A stretch of DNA of 64,000 bases from NCBI GenBank assembly GCA_025642065.1, contig JAODUP010000328.1, positions 209,001 through 273,000 of the forward strand, written 5' to 3'. The notes beneath the pieces were generated by a model, which worked only from the letters and a program-made list of their open reading frames with translations, was not told where the DNA came from and did no database searches. Positions 11,462-22,944 of this stretch are shown piece after piece; the first letter of the stretch is position 1, and each line of letters opens with the position of its first letter. A program made the position numbers and the translations under genes. The DNA comes from Paralvinella palmiformis (Eukaryota > Annelida > Polychaeta > Terebellida > Alvinellidae).

Positions 11462-12479
11462 CAGGGTTGGCAGGTTTACAGCAGGGTGGTTTTATGAGTA
11501 AAAACTGCTCTGCCAAAAACAGGTTTAAGGCATAGAAAATGCCTTAAGCATATTTCATTAAAAAAACAATAAAACTACTATATTAAACATGCCCTAAAGT
11601 ATGACATAAGTATTAATAATTCCCTTCTCAATTGTTACATATGTGCTAGAGATGTAAGAAACAGGTTTACAGCAGTTTAGGTTATAGAAAGCAAAACATA
11701 TTTAGCAATTAAAAACATTTCCTATACCTAGGTATAAGAGAAATATAGTTTTTGTAATTCCCTAATTATTAAGCCTGCTAGAGGTGTGAGAAACAGGCAT
11801 GATGCAGTTTACTTGCCTATTATTTCTAGTACTCAATTGTGTTTACACCTGTTAGAGGTGTGCTATTGAAGTCTACTAAGGTAAAGTGTCCCCTGCACAC
11901 CAATAATCAAACATTTCATTTTGTGTAGAAACATGATGCATTCATTACAAAAGAGTAGCTGCTGGTGACTTGTGTATAACAATAATTCATTTTGTTTTGC
12001 AATCATGGCCAACAAAGGTGGTAGACCCCAAGATGTTGATTGGGAACATTTTGTAAGAGTGACAAAGTATGGCAAAAGGTTGGCCAGGTGTGTTTTATTT
12101 GGCTATGACACAAGATCAGGAATTGACTGGGTGTCCAAACAGCAAGTAAACTTGTCTTTTATTACACTATACTGCATTGAATCAAAGACTTGGACTGATA
12201 AATTGTGACTATTGATTAGTCAAATTGTCTCAAGACGTACTGTAATTTTTATACAAAAAATCCTGAAATAAAACTATGTTTAAAATGTTATTTTTGTTTG
12301 ATTTAATATATATACAATGTACATATTTTTTTATAATAATGGAATCTTTAGTGTGTCTTTGGAAATGGATAGGTTTATGGCAATTTGAGGTAGTTTAAGG
12401 TGGTTTTTACCACTTTAGGGCAGTTTGCAGCACATGCCTTGCCAAAAACAGGTTTAAGACCGCCTTAAATCCAACTCTG
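11462..12479 (+). mobile_element. hAT-like transposon fossil with BED zinc-finger start
   Basis: Ends are cagggttgg (11462) and ccaactctg (12479), an imperfect inverted pair of hAT type. Flanking 8-mers (caagttca / caattata) match only partly. Inside, from 12005, a frame starts MANKGGRPQDVDWEHF, the typical start of BED-finger hAT transposases. The first zinc cysteine pair is degraded (RCVLFG) and the frame ends after about 66 codons. Subterminal caggtttaaggc-like motifs repeat near both ends. Probably a nonautonomous, decayed copy. Confidence 0.65.
12005..12208 (+). pseudogene. BED-finger transposase 5' fragment
   Basis: About 67 codons from ATG 12005. The W-E-H-F signature and a basic stretch (TKYGKRLARC) resemble the BED domain of hAT transposases. 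The second Cys and the following His pair are missing. No catalytic domain follows. Confidence 0.55.
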
Positions 12480-12480
12480 C

Positions 12481-12485
<5 letters not shown>

Positions 12486-12514
<29 letters not shown>
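12486..12514. repeat. (TA)n microsatellite
   Basis: Simple TA run next to the right end of the hAT-like fossil. Confidence 0.9.
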
Positions 12515-12522
<8 letters not shown>

Positions 12523-13185
12523 ATACACAGTCAGAATTCATTAATCCGACAAGGTTTGTCACATGGTAATATGTTGGATAAACGAGAATGTCAGAATATT
12601 GAGTCTGTGACATACCGGTAGTCTGTGTCATACATTTTTAAATCATAAAGAAATACCTCCATATTTAAACCAATATTCAATAATCGTGCACAAGATATGG
12701 AATGCCATTGAAGCCATTGATCATTTTGATGTTTGTTAATTACAGACACTACAAAGAAATACTTGCATCACTTAGTCCATCAGATTAACTCATGATCTGC
12801 TCATTGGAAGGATCACACATTTGTGTATTTAATTAGCCACAAATGATTATGATTGGCTATTAGATAGTCACAGGCAATGGAAGCATTTAGTGTCGGTGTG
12901 TATAGTTGAGGATGATTGTAATTGGTTATGATATAGTAATTATAGTGGTGGGAGGGTTATTTAACCATTACTGACAGCATGTTGGTGTGTCTTGCATGAC
13001 TGAACTATCAGAAATATTTGGCATTATTGAGGTCATTTTACATTGAAATGTCACATTATGTTGACAAAATGAAGTGTCAAAGTCAGAACGTGGAACACAA
13101 TTTTGTTGGATTAAAGAGTCATTTATAATGGAGCTAAACCACCACAGGCAATAAATAATGTGTCTGGATTAATGGATTCTGACTG

Positions 13186-13219
<34 letters not shown>

Positions 13220-13804
13220 TATATCAGCGTTCTCTCCAGAGCAAGTGGAAGTTTTATTTTCAAGCATTACACTTTAGTGCTATACCATTTTGTGTGCTAT
13301 GTTTATTTGAAGCATACAAAAATTATATTATTGTTAAGATAATTATATTTAATATGTAATAAACAAGTGATATATAAAGTAATGTCCTACAGTGGATCAG
13401 AAACATTCTAAGCTACTGAAGACATAATTTTACTTTGCAGAATTAATGTTCAAACTAGGAGGATGTTATCAGTAGTTTCTCTATGAGAATGGGATGTTTG
13501 CATTTCTTCAACAGCCAAAATGATTTATACCAAGCTTTATAACCTGCTCACCCCAGGAGATGACTGTCAACAACTATAAACTGAATTAAGCCAACTGATC
13601 TTAGCAATGACTGTCCAGGTTTGAATAAGGTGAATGTAGGACACTACATATTAAGTAATTTCAAAATTTTGTCTGTTCTCTACAAACTAACAGATCTCAG
13701 TGCATCATTTCCAATATTTTCATAAAAACTAACCACATCAATTTGATTATATAAAAAATTGACACACTGGATTAATAAAAGTTAAAAACACTGTTTACAG
13801 ATTA

Positions 13805-13923
13805 ACGAAGCAAAGTCAAAGATGAAACACACTTCAGATATGTCCACGCCAAGATTCCAACTCAGATGTACTGGTGGATATGTGGTCCAACATGCTACAA
13901 ACTAGACCATAGAGGCACCCCTG
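13805..13923 (-). mobile_element. SINE family A, old copy
   Basis: Reverse-strand match to the SINE with gcaaagtcaaagatgaaac, cttcagatatgtccacgcc and tatgtggtccaacatgct. The B-box is mutated and the 3' body is missing. Confidence 0.7.
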
Positions 13924-14999
13924 GGATAGTTTTGGGCTCATTCAGTAGATTACTTTAAGATTACTGTATTAGACCAGATATTTGGTATATAAAAACACTT
14001 CTCATTCAAAATTTTGAGATAGTTGAGGCAGAAGGAACTACATGGAAATATTTTTTATGGGCCAAGCAACCTGTGAAGTTAATGAGGTTATATAAAAGAT
14101 GAAACACCCTTGAAACAGAGGTCTGTAAACAATTCCACAACCACTTTTTCTGTGCAAGATTTACAAATATATGCACATCTGATGTAACTGTTCAAAACAA
14201 TATTTTTTTAACTTCTTGCAGCCCAACTGATCTCTTCCTAGATATAATCTGAAGCTACTCAAGCCAGATGCCTAGTCAGTGATACTAGTCATAGTAAACT
14301 TCTTCCATCGAGTGTTCTCAAATTGGAATAATTATCCTGAACAACTAGTCATTCATATTAGATCTCTAACTAGATCCAAGTATAAGACTAGTAGTAGTAA
14401 GGGCTAAAAGAATTAGCCACCTGGTGATATACCTACCTGGGGGGGAGGGGGGTACCTTTAGTATTAAAATAGTGTAGCATATAACCCCTATGAGTCTATG
14501 GCTACGTCGTTATAACCAAATAGCTTTAGCTTAAACTCACTAAGAGTAAGACTAAGAGTCTAAGTCAAGTCAGCTATACTGCCTATAGTACAAATCTGAA
14601 TTATATCCTGTGGAAACTGGAGTCTATAGACAACACAGTTATACATATTAACAGTAACACTAAATACTGAATTATTCAACTGATGTTTCAAAATCAATCA
14701 CAGTTACACTTACAGTCTTACTGTCAGTGATTCACAGTGAGTCATTGTCAGTGTCAGAGGCCTGACACCCTCAATCATTGACTGATTGAGTCATTCCCTC
14801 AACAATCGTGTGATCATAAATCTAAACTAGAAAACACAATCACACACACTTGTTTAGAATAAAATGATGCACATATTACATATTTATGTAAGGAATAATA
14901 ATAATAATGTGCCTGAATGATGACGTAAATAAACAAAGCATGAGAAGTAACATTACACTAATAAAATCTTACTGTAACAAATTTACATAAGTTCACCAG

Positions 15000-15330
15000 A
15001 CACTGTATTGGAACTCTTTTCATAAAGGACACAAATAGTTCTTCCGTCTATCCAAAGCTTCCCGTTTCATTCAGTTGAAGCGTATACAATTTCGTAGCCA
15101 ATACTTTTTTAATTTTATTATATTAATTACATAATCGAATAGTTATCAGTGATAGCGAAAACTAAATATTTTGTCAATTTATTCATAATATCGCCCGGCA
15201 TAACAAACACCGGAAGTAGTCCGACGCACCTAGCACGTGTGCTGTGTTTGCTGTCTTATAGGAGGTTTGTCTGGTTGTGTGTGTATGAGGTTGCTGTCAG
15301 AACCATTATTTCATCAATTGTTTTTACAGG
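15000..15330. promoter_or_regulatory. Putative bidirectional BORCS6/NOL9 promoter
   Basis: Twelve CpG in 15001-15240, against almost none in the adjacent 300 bases on the left. It holds ACCGGAAGT (15209-15217, ETS/GABP-type) and CACGTG (15234-15239, E-box). It sits between two head-to-head genes that both have an acceptor right before the ATG, so both need an upstream noncoding exon. A possible NOL9 leader donor is tttttacag|gtgaat at 15329/15330. The promoter call is an inference. Confidence 0.55.
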
Positions 15331-17112
15331 TGAATAATGAATAAAAGTAAATAACAATTCCAAATTTAATTAAGCGATATGTGTATTGACCATTAACTGA
15401 CAGTACTTGTCAAAATATTTTGTATCATTATAATAATCATGTAATAGACGTCTATTAGTATTAGTAATTAGTATTATATATAATTATACTTTATTGTATC
15501 GAGTTGAAACTTGAATGGAGTTAATCTGTTAATAATAATAATAATAGTTATCAGTAATTATAATAATCATTATAACAGTTATTGACAGGTTCATTCAACT
15601 CTATTACACTTAATAAATTACTTTTATTACGCTTAGTTCTTAGATAATCTGTAACTTTAGTTGCTAGAAAAGTAGGTCAAGAACTGGGTACTCCAATTTA
15701 ATTGCCACCCACCCAAAACAGATTACTAAAGTGTAGGATAGTCTTTCTATCCTATTTATTATTAGAAGGACACCCCCAGACCTGAATTAGAATGAATTTA
15801 TTTTGTTTCATGATCTGTGACACATGGAAGCATGAAAACCTATTTCCAGTCTGATCTCTTTTAATGAGTGACTGGTTATATTTCCTTCACCATCAGTCAC
15901 ACTCACAGCAGTGTGAGCAGTACTGTACTGGGTGTATTATTTTTCAATCAATCTGGCTATTCAGATAAAAACACCATGATGATGGCTTGTTGACTTGAGG
16001 CTGTCGAGCCCTTTGAAAATGCAGTCACAGGTGTAATTTTAAATTATCTTCCATTTACTTGTAATATTGGTTACTTTAGCTGATTTTAGTATTAATTATT
16101 GCAATAAGAAGGCCCAGATTACTCTGTTATTATAAGATTCCTGTCCTGTTTCAGTCATTGACAGAAATAATTTCATTCACAGGAAATATAAAAACACGAG
16201 TTCATGTGGTTTTTAGTTACATTCAAGAAGATTGGTGAATTAACTTTTTAACACTTGATCCACTACAATAGCAAAACGCTGCACAAGGGCAGTGTAACAA
16301 TCAAGGCTACCGCATATATTTTGCCAAAGGTTTTATTAAAAGAGTAACAATATTGGCCACATATTAATTATCCATGTGCTCTTGTTTAGAATTTCACAAA
16401 GAAGGAAGAACGAAATTGGCTGAATAATAATTAGGAAATCTTTCATGCATGGGTCAATTACAGGGCCAAGTAGATCAATTATGATTACAATTTTGGTATC
16501 TGTAAAAACATTTATTTTTTAATCTCAGCCAGTAGGAATAATTTAATCCCAACATATTAATAATTGACCTGAAACCATGTGGGTTCTCACTTTTACTTGC
16601 TATACATTGCATATATTATATAACAAGGTGGAGGGGAATATCATGTGTATTAGTTATGACAGGAGCAAAGTGTATTGGGTTTAGAACTGTCTATACCTGA
16701 ATTAATGACAAACTCAACAATGAAGTCTCTGTGGTGACAGTGCCCATAACCCAGCGCATATCTCAAAAAAAATACCTAAATATAGTTTGGCCCACAGTTA
16801 ACTTTTCTGTTTTAGACATTTACTATAACAGTACACTGCTGGCTTATTGGTCCCAGCGAACATTTGAATATGCAATTATATAACACTCTCTATAACAGTT
16901 TTAATGTTTTATATTGTATTTCCACTAAAACATGGTTTTCAAAATTTTGACACATGGAAAAGGTTTCTTCCAAAACTAAAATGCTAGTTTATCCTGTTAA
17001 ACTTGTGGCAAAAATAGTTTAAAACTTCAGATGCTGGGAATATAGGAAGGTGGCCAGGTGCTTCAGTTTTAAAGTATGCATTACTAATATTATTATGTTT
17101 AAGCTTTTTCAG
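15331..17112 (+). other. Probable NOL9 5' UTR intron
   Basis: AT-rich, CpG-poor, no open exon. It ends in the acceptor aagctttttcag directly before ATG 17113. Confidence 0.5.
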
Positions 17113-17544
17113 ATGGATAGGAAAAGAAAGTTAGAACTAAAGTCTCCTGATGATGATTTACCTCCAATGTCTGGATCACATCGATTAAGATCTCCCCATG
17201 GATCCCATCATGAAGGCAAGTCACACAGATCCAGGTCTCCTCAGGCGCCATCTCTTAAAAGAGAGTTCACACAGATCTCGATCACCAAATGGGTCTTCCC
17301 ATAAGAGACGCGGACATAGATCTAGATCATTTCATGAATCCACTGATGCATCAAGCACCTCCAAGTCAGAGAAACAAGATAAAAAAAGTGGTATTACGAA
17401 GGACTGGATGTGGTCACGATCTGGAAAGTGGCAAGTAGAAAAAAAAGAAACCTCGAACACCGAAAAGCTATCACTGGGTGAGAAATCTGATTCTTGCATA
17501 TCCAATCCTGCTGCAGGTCAACAGTTACACAAGGAAGGTGTGAG
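17113..17544 (+). CDS. NOL9: NOL9 coding exon 1 (RS-like N-terminus, frameshifted)
   Basis: Begins MDRKRKLELKSPDDDLPPMS, then SHRSRSP-type motifs. The motif SHRSRSP occurs once in the starting frame (17221 region) and again in the next frame (17266 region), so the frame changes at about 17257-17260, an A run. The downstream frame holds WMWSRSGKWQVEKKE and ends GVR at donor TGAG|GTAAGA, phase 2. The exon is 432 nt; phase 2 needs 431. Confidence 0.8.
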
Positions 17545-19276
17545 GTAAGATTTTGGAATTGTTTCCTAAATTCAAGATTTAGTTGGATCATGAAACAAAA
17601 ATAACAGGGTTGTCAGTTTCTTGGAAAATAAACATATTTTCCTGGGCAGCGGGAAAATACTGGCAGTTAGAAATAGTGGTCCAATATATGTTTCTGTATT
17701 ACAACAAAATTCATAAGAAGAAAACAGTAGATTCACACATGTTGAAATAGTTTAAGCAATTACAGTCAATCAGTACCAAAATGTAGTGTTTCTAACACAC
17801 CTAAAATAATATCTTTACCAGTATTAAATGAAGCCATTTATAGTATTTCCCGATATTGAACACTTCAATGAGTACTGGATGATTTCTCACCCTACTTATT
17901 TACCAGAAAATATGCTTGTAAAAATAAATATGTATTTCCAGCATGGTTCTTATGTGTAGGATGAGTGACTGGAACTACTTTCTTCTCCTCCACTCATCGG
18001 GCATTAGGTCAAGCAGATGGGGCTGAACTATCTTGATAGAAGTTGCTGCAATGTACAATTTTGTGACATTATGGTTGTGCAACACAATGGTTACTTCTGG
18101 TTTAAATAGTGCTACAGTGTGGAAAATTAGTTTTATTCTACCAATGAACTTAACAATTTAAGGCATGTAGTCAGCTGTCAGTTATGGACATGGCACAGCC
18201 TTAATAATTTCAAACCTTTGTGCTAATTTATCTCTTGCCTTTTAGGCATGCCTAGAATCAAAGCTCATGCTGCAAGAATCCTGTGCAGAGCAATAGGCAT
18301 CCATTTTGTTTTGAAATATGACCAAAATGTGTAAATATATTTTAACATAGGTGTCAGGGTTGGGGCGATTGATTACCGGACCAAGGTAATTGATTACGAT
18401 TACTTGAGAATACCATTATTATGATTACATTCATTCAGGATATGATCGATTACATTGTAAAGTAATCATGATTACAATCATGATTACAATGTATATAACA
18501 CAAACATTAATGTGATTCTTTATCAGTATTCACTCGGTTACATGTATAATACTGATATAAAAATGCTACAGTCTTTCTGTGTTGCTTTTTAAGAATCAGA
18601 TGCATTTTCAGGTATGTTCTTGAAAGGAAACTGTACAAAAGACTTTGAGGCTATTGTACGACATTAATTTGTTTTAATATTTCTGAGATCAATATTCACC
18701 ATAGAGCCAAGGACCATGGAATTGTTTGAATATATATTTAGTAATGAAATGTATCATGTGTGGTGTGACTATAGCCAGATACAGTCTATTTAATAAATCA
18801 GATAATTAGAATATAGTCAAACCCCCAACTTCGACCCCTATATAACTTGACCACCTCTGTAAATGGACCAATTTTTCTTAAATTATTGCTATGCTTTAAA
18901 TTATATTTTTCATCTACAACTCTGACACCTCCCAACTCCGTACTTTGACCTTTGATCTCTGTCCAATGCCCACATTTGTCTCTGGGGGCCATGTTGTAGC
19001 ATTATTTATGTTCACTAACCCATGCGTTAATTTAATTGGCTGATTGTCATCTGACTGCTGGCCAGTCAGGATCTTTGCATCTGGAGTTAAAAGGATGGTG
19101 TCAGAAAGAAGTCATGGACTATTGCTGGCTGTGTGACTAGTTTGAGCTTAATCGTGTAAAAACAACATGAGTTAATCAGAAATGCCAGTTTATATGATTT
19201 ATAATAGCAGCAACATCTGAAGCAGTGTTTCAACACATTGTCTTTTCATATTCTTAGAACAAATAAACTGACAAAT

Positions 19277-19319
<43 letters not shown>

Positions 19320-21298
19320 CAGCAGTCCGTCAATGGGTAAATCAGTTCTACTACTTCTAGTGTTAACTTTTCGCCTTACATACCAAACCATATCTCTGGC
19401 ATGATATAGCATGGTAAATAATCTTGTGTAATCGTGAAAGTAATCGCTGATTACGATTACATTTACAATGTAATCAATTATGATTACATTGCATCTGGAA
19501 ATGGCTATTACGATTACCTGAGATCATGTAATCGATTACAATTGATTACCATTACCCCAACCCTGATAGGTGTTGTATGGTTTCTTATATTGGCCTGTAA
19601 GTGCCAGTCCTTGTTTTAACTTTATTGTGAGTTTCAGCTGCCAGATCGCCTGTTGGATTTGAATATTGCACCATAGCTGTGGCCAGTTAGTTTAAATTTG
19701 AATATTGCACCTTAGCTGTGGCCAGTCAGTTTAAATTTGAATACTGCACGGTTGTTGTAGCCAGTTAGTTTAAATTTACTGTGACACAGATTGTTCAGTT
19801 TGTAATCCATAATAGATAGGACTAAGTTTTTAACTTAGCATAAGTTAACCACATATTGAATGCGTAGGTACATACCAGTATAATTGTTACAATTGTTTAG
19901 CAAACTTATTTGCATACCCAACAAATATTTCTCCACATACACGTGTAGCAATTTGGTATTTTATTGAAACATTATATTTTAAAACATGATCACTTTTTTG
20001 AATCTATAACTATGTAGTGGTCTACCTTTTCCAGTGCAAAAAGCATGACAATAACAGTTTGTTATCAGCAAAAATAGATTAGTATTTGTGGGATTGTTTC
20101 GTATTAATTAATTTACTGTGTGATTTGATCCAATGGTGGAAACATGATACTACACGCAACTTCTCATGTTTGTGTTGTTTAATTGTTTTAGTGCTTAATG
20201 TCTTATTGAGTGCCAGACTATAGGTTATTAATTAGCGAATGACTGTTAAAACCCAATAACTGTTATATATTTGTTTACTATCTTAACACCCGGATTACGA
20301 GTCCCACCGCTGTACTAGGTGCGCCACTGAGCTCGATTCTTTTCGAGGATATTGATGCTATAGAAGTTTTGTAGCTTGATTAACCAACATGTTAGGTACT
20401 GTCATAGTACTGCTGTTTATAAAAAGAATTTTTAAACTTGAAGTCATATCGAATGAAACAAAATTAGTTCTTGTTTATAAAGGTAAACATACGGCTGAGA
20501 TGTGACATGTTTGAGCTTGCAGACAGTGATCATTTGCACATAATATGTAGTTAGAATTAAAATGACTGTTGACTTTTACTGTTTGTCATAAAATTAAATA
20601 AACAGTTTGATCAATATGATCTCTAGGACACTGATTGGCCTAAATTGTGCCGATGTGTTGTTAAGCAGCATTCATCCATCCATCCATCCATCCTTATCAA
20701 TATGTTCAATAATACTATGAAAGAGCTTCCAATTGAATAATGATTGTTCTCCTTTTACCAATTCAATTCATGCAATAGTAATGATGGTGATGTATTCAGA
20801 TTCCTATAAAGAGACTTTGTAGATCTATATTATTTTACTATGCTAACATCATATATTCATCATAATCGTAATTATGGGATTGTTTATATTGGGTAACATA
20901 TGACACCAATCCCATAAGGTAACGTTATTGTTTCAAGTCGTACTTTTACTCATTCTAAGCTTGCCAATCAGATAGTATAAGGTGTAGCTAATGAATAACG
21001 TTATCCGCTCATCCATCTGGAGTGTACATCAATTCCAAATATAGGTTTTGGCCACTTCCACAAAGACTGCCTCGTGTTCGTTCAGCTTCCCTGCCGCGAG
21101 AACATACTCAGCTCATAAGTCTTAAAAATGGAATGAATGGAAGAGAATCACGTGATGAAGCAGTGTGGTCACCTTCTGGGAGATTTCAGGTCCAGTCAGT
21201 GGAAACTGTAATAGAGCCTACAAAATGTCACCTGTCATCTTCTGTGGCAGAAGAACAACTGTCCCAGAAAATGCTTAGGTAAATTAAGCTCCTTAGCC

Positions 21299-21353
<55 letters not shown>

Positions 21354-22901
21354 GATATGTATGTGTGTGTGTGTGTGTATATATAATGCTACACATAACT
21401 GGTGGGTTGTGTCAGATTTAATGGTGGGCAGAAGCTTGGCTCATGGCTTTGGGTTGGACAAGTTTGCTACGAACAGATATTCGGCTCAGTAATAGCATAG
21501 AAATATGGATTACATAAAGTAGATGTGTATACACTTCAGACATTTATAATAGGTACTGGACATACTGCTGCTATATGCACAAACAGCTACGGGTTATGTG
21601 CTCTATTGTGTATCCTTCTTAAGGTCTAGCTTGTCAAATCACGGACAGTGTTTTGGATCACAGTCATCCAATCATTTGGCACAAATCCGATCAAACCAGA
21701 TGTTGAAATCGTCTAGCTCTTGGACCTCCTGCCAATTGGATCCAATGACGTTGCCACCTGAGAATCAATTGAATGATGACCTGTCTCCCAGAGTCGAGTT
21801 GAATAAAGGTAATGCTGTTACCTGCATAGTGTCACCTTCTGGAAAATGGCTGATTCAGAAAAGCGAAAGAAAGGAACTGTGTTCAGACAATGGAGGGGGA
21901 AGCCCAAAATGCTCGAATGCATCTTCTTCAGCGAAACAGTTATCTGAGGGAAAGCTTAGGTATAAATAATTAATATCCATTTTCAGTTAGCTTATGAATA
22001 ATCAGTTTTGGTTTATCTATGTAAATCTGTGCAAGATGGGGTTTTTCTTTGAAAATTAGTGACCGCATCTAAAACATGATAAATACGCTGCAAAGTAATA
22101 CGTTGATGTTGGTGCAAAATATTACCAGCCATAACATGCAAATATTTATTGTTTGTAGGCCGCAACATCAGAGATTATCTCCTGGATCACAATCAACCAA
22201 TCATCTGCCATGTCACAAATCAGACAAGAGCACGAGTGTTTATCAACCCTCACTGTCTGACATGTCATGCCTAATGGCCTGTCTGATATCACCTTCTCAA
22301 ACATCACTGGTTCAGCCAAAGAAAGGAAAGGAAATGTGTTTTGATCAGATAAACCCTCTGCTCTCCACTTCATCCACAAACAAATCCTCAGCCAAGAAAA
22401 AACTTAGGTATCCATACTTTGTGGAAAATTTGGCAAGCATTGATTAAGCAATCACAGTAATAAACTCTGTACCATTGTTTGGCTAAGTAATATATTTTAA
22501 GAAAATAAGTTGTTTCACATGATTAAGTTAAAAGTTTTTTACATTGTTTGAGTTATTTATTGTTCAGTTGAAGTTTGCCTCTTTGGCGATATTTAGTTGT
22601 CCTGAAACTGGATTGAGAGTAATTGTGTTGCTTGCACATTTCAGAATATTTGCTCACTGACAGCTCATAATATAATGTTAGTGGTATGAAATCATTTATG
22701 ACATAATGCCATTTGTTACAGTTTTACTTGACTAAAATGTTGTATATTTTCATAACACTAAGTATAATTATTAGAAAATATCAGGATGTCCAATTGTCAC
22801 ACATCTAAAATTAAAAAATACAGGATATCTAAAAGTGTAAATAAGTAGGATACACCTATTTTTAATCAGTCTTGTGTATTACATGGGTTATATTAAGGTT
22901 A

Positions 22902-22944
<43 letters not shown>

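Larger units (their letters stand above)
9970..15000 (-). other. Upstream region / probable 5' UTR intron of BORCS6
   Basis: No coding sequence supported. Contains (TA)n at 10047-10075, a diverged direct duplication (10075-10264), an hAT-like fossil (11462-12479), a SINE remnant (13805-13923) and poly-G at about 14440. The acceptor just before the BORCS6 ATG implies that much of this is a 5' UTR intron. Confidence 0.55.
18355..19565. mobile_element. hAT-type nonautonomous element, perfect 8-bp target duplication
   Basis: Flanked by ATAGGTGT at 18347-18354 and 19566-19573. Ends cagggttgggg and ccccaaccctg are perfect 11-bp inverted repeats. Both subterminal zones are packed with GTAATC / GATTAC motifs in both orientations (18365-18490 and 19430-19550), as expected for transposase-binding repeats. 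No transposase frame. The centre is occupied by a pogo-like repeat and a (TA)n run. Confidence 0.9.
17545..21044 (+). other. NOL9 intron 1
   Basis: Holds an hAT-type element (18355-19565) with a nested pogo-like repeat, a 39-bp minisatellite (19658-19774), a SINE fragment (20285-20346) and a (CATC)n run near 20673. No exon found. Confidence 0.7.

Noticed and set aside
17233..17272. A 40-nt intron (gtctcc...cacag) to explain the frame change
   Set aside because: Shorter than typical metazoan introns and lacks a branch and pyrimidine tract.
17198..17544. ATG 17198 as the true NOL9 start
   Set aside because: Possible, but the upstream frame from 17113 starts right after an acceptor and has the same SHRSRSP style, so a one-base insertion is the simpler reading. 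Kept as an alternative.
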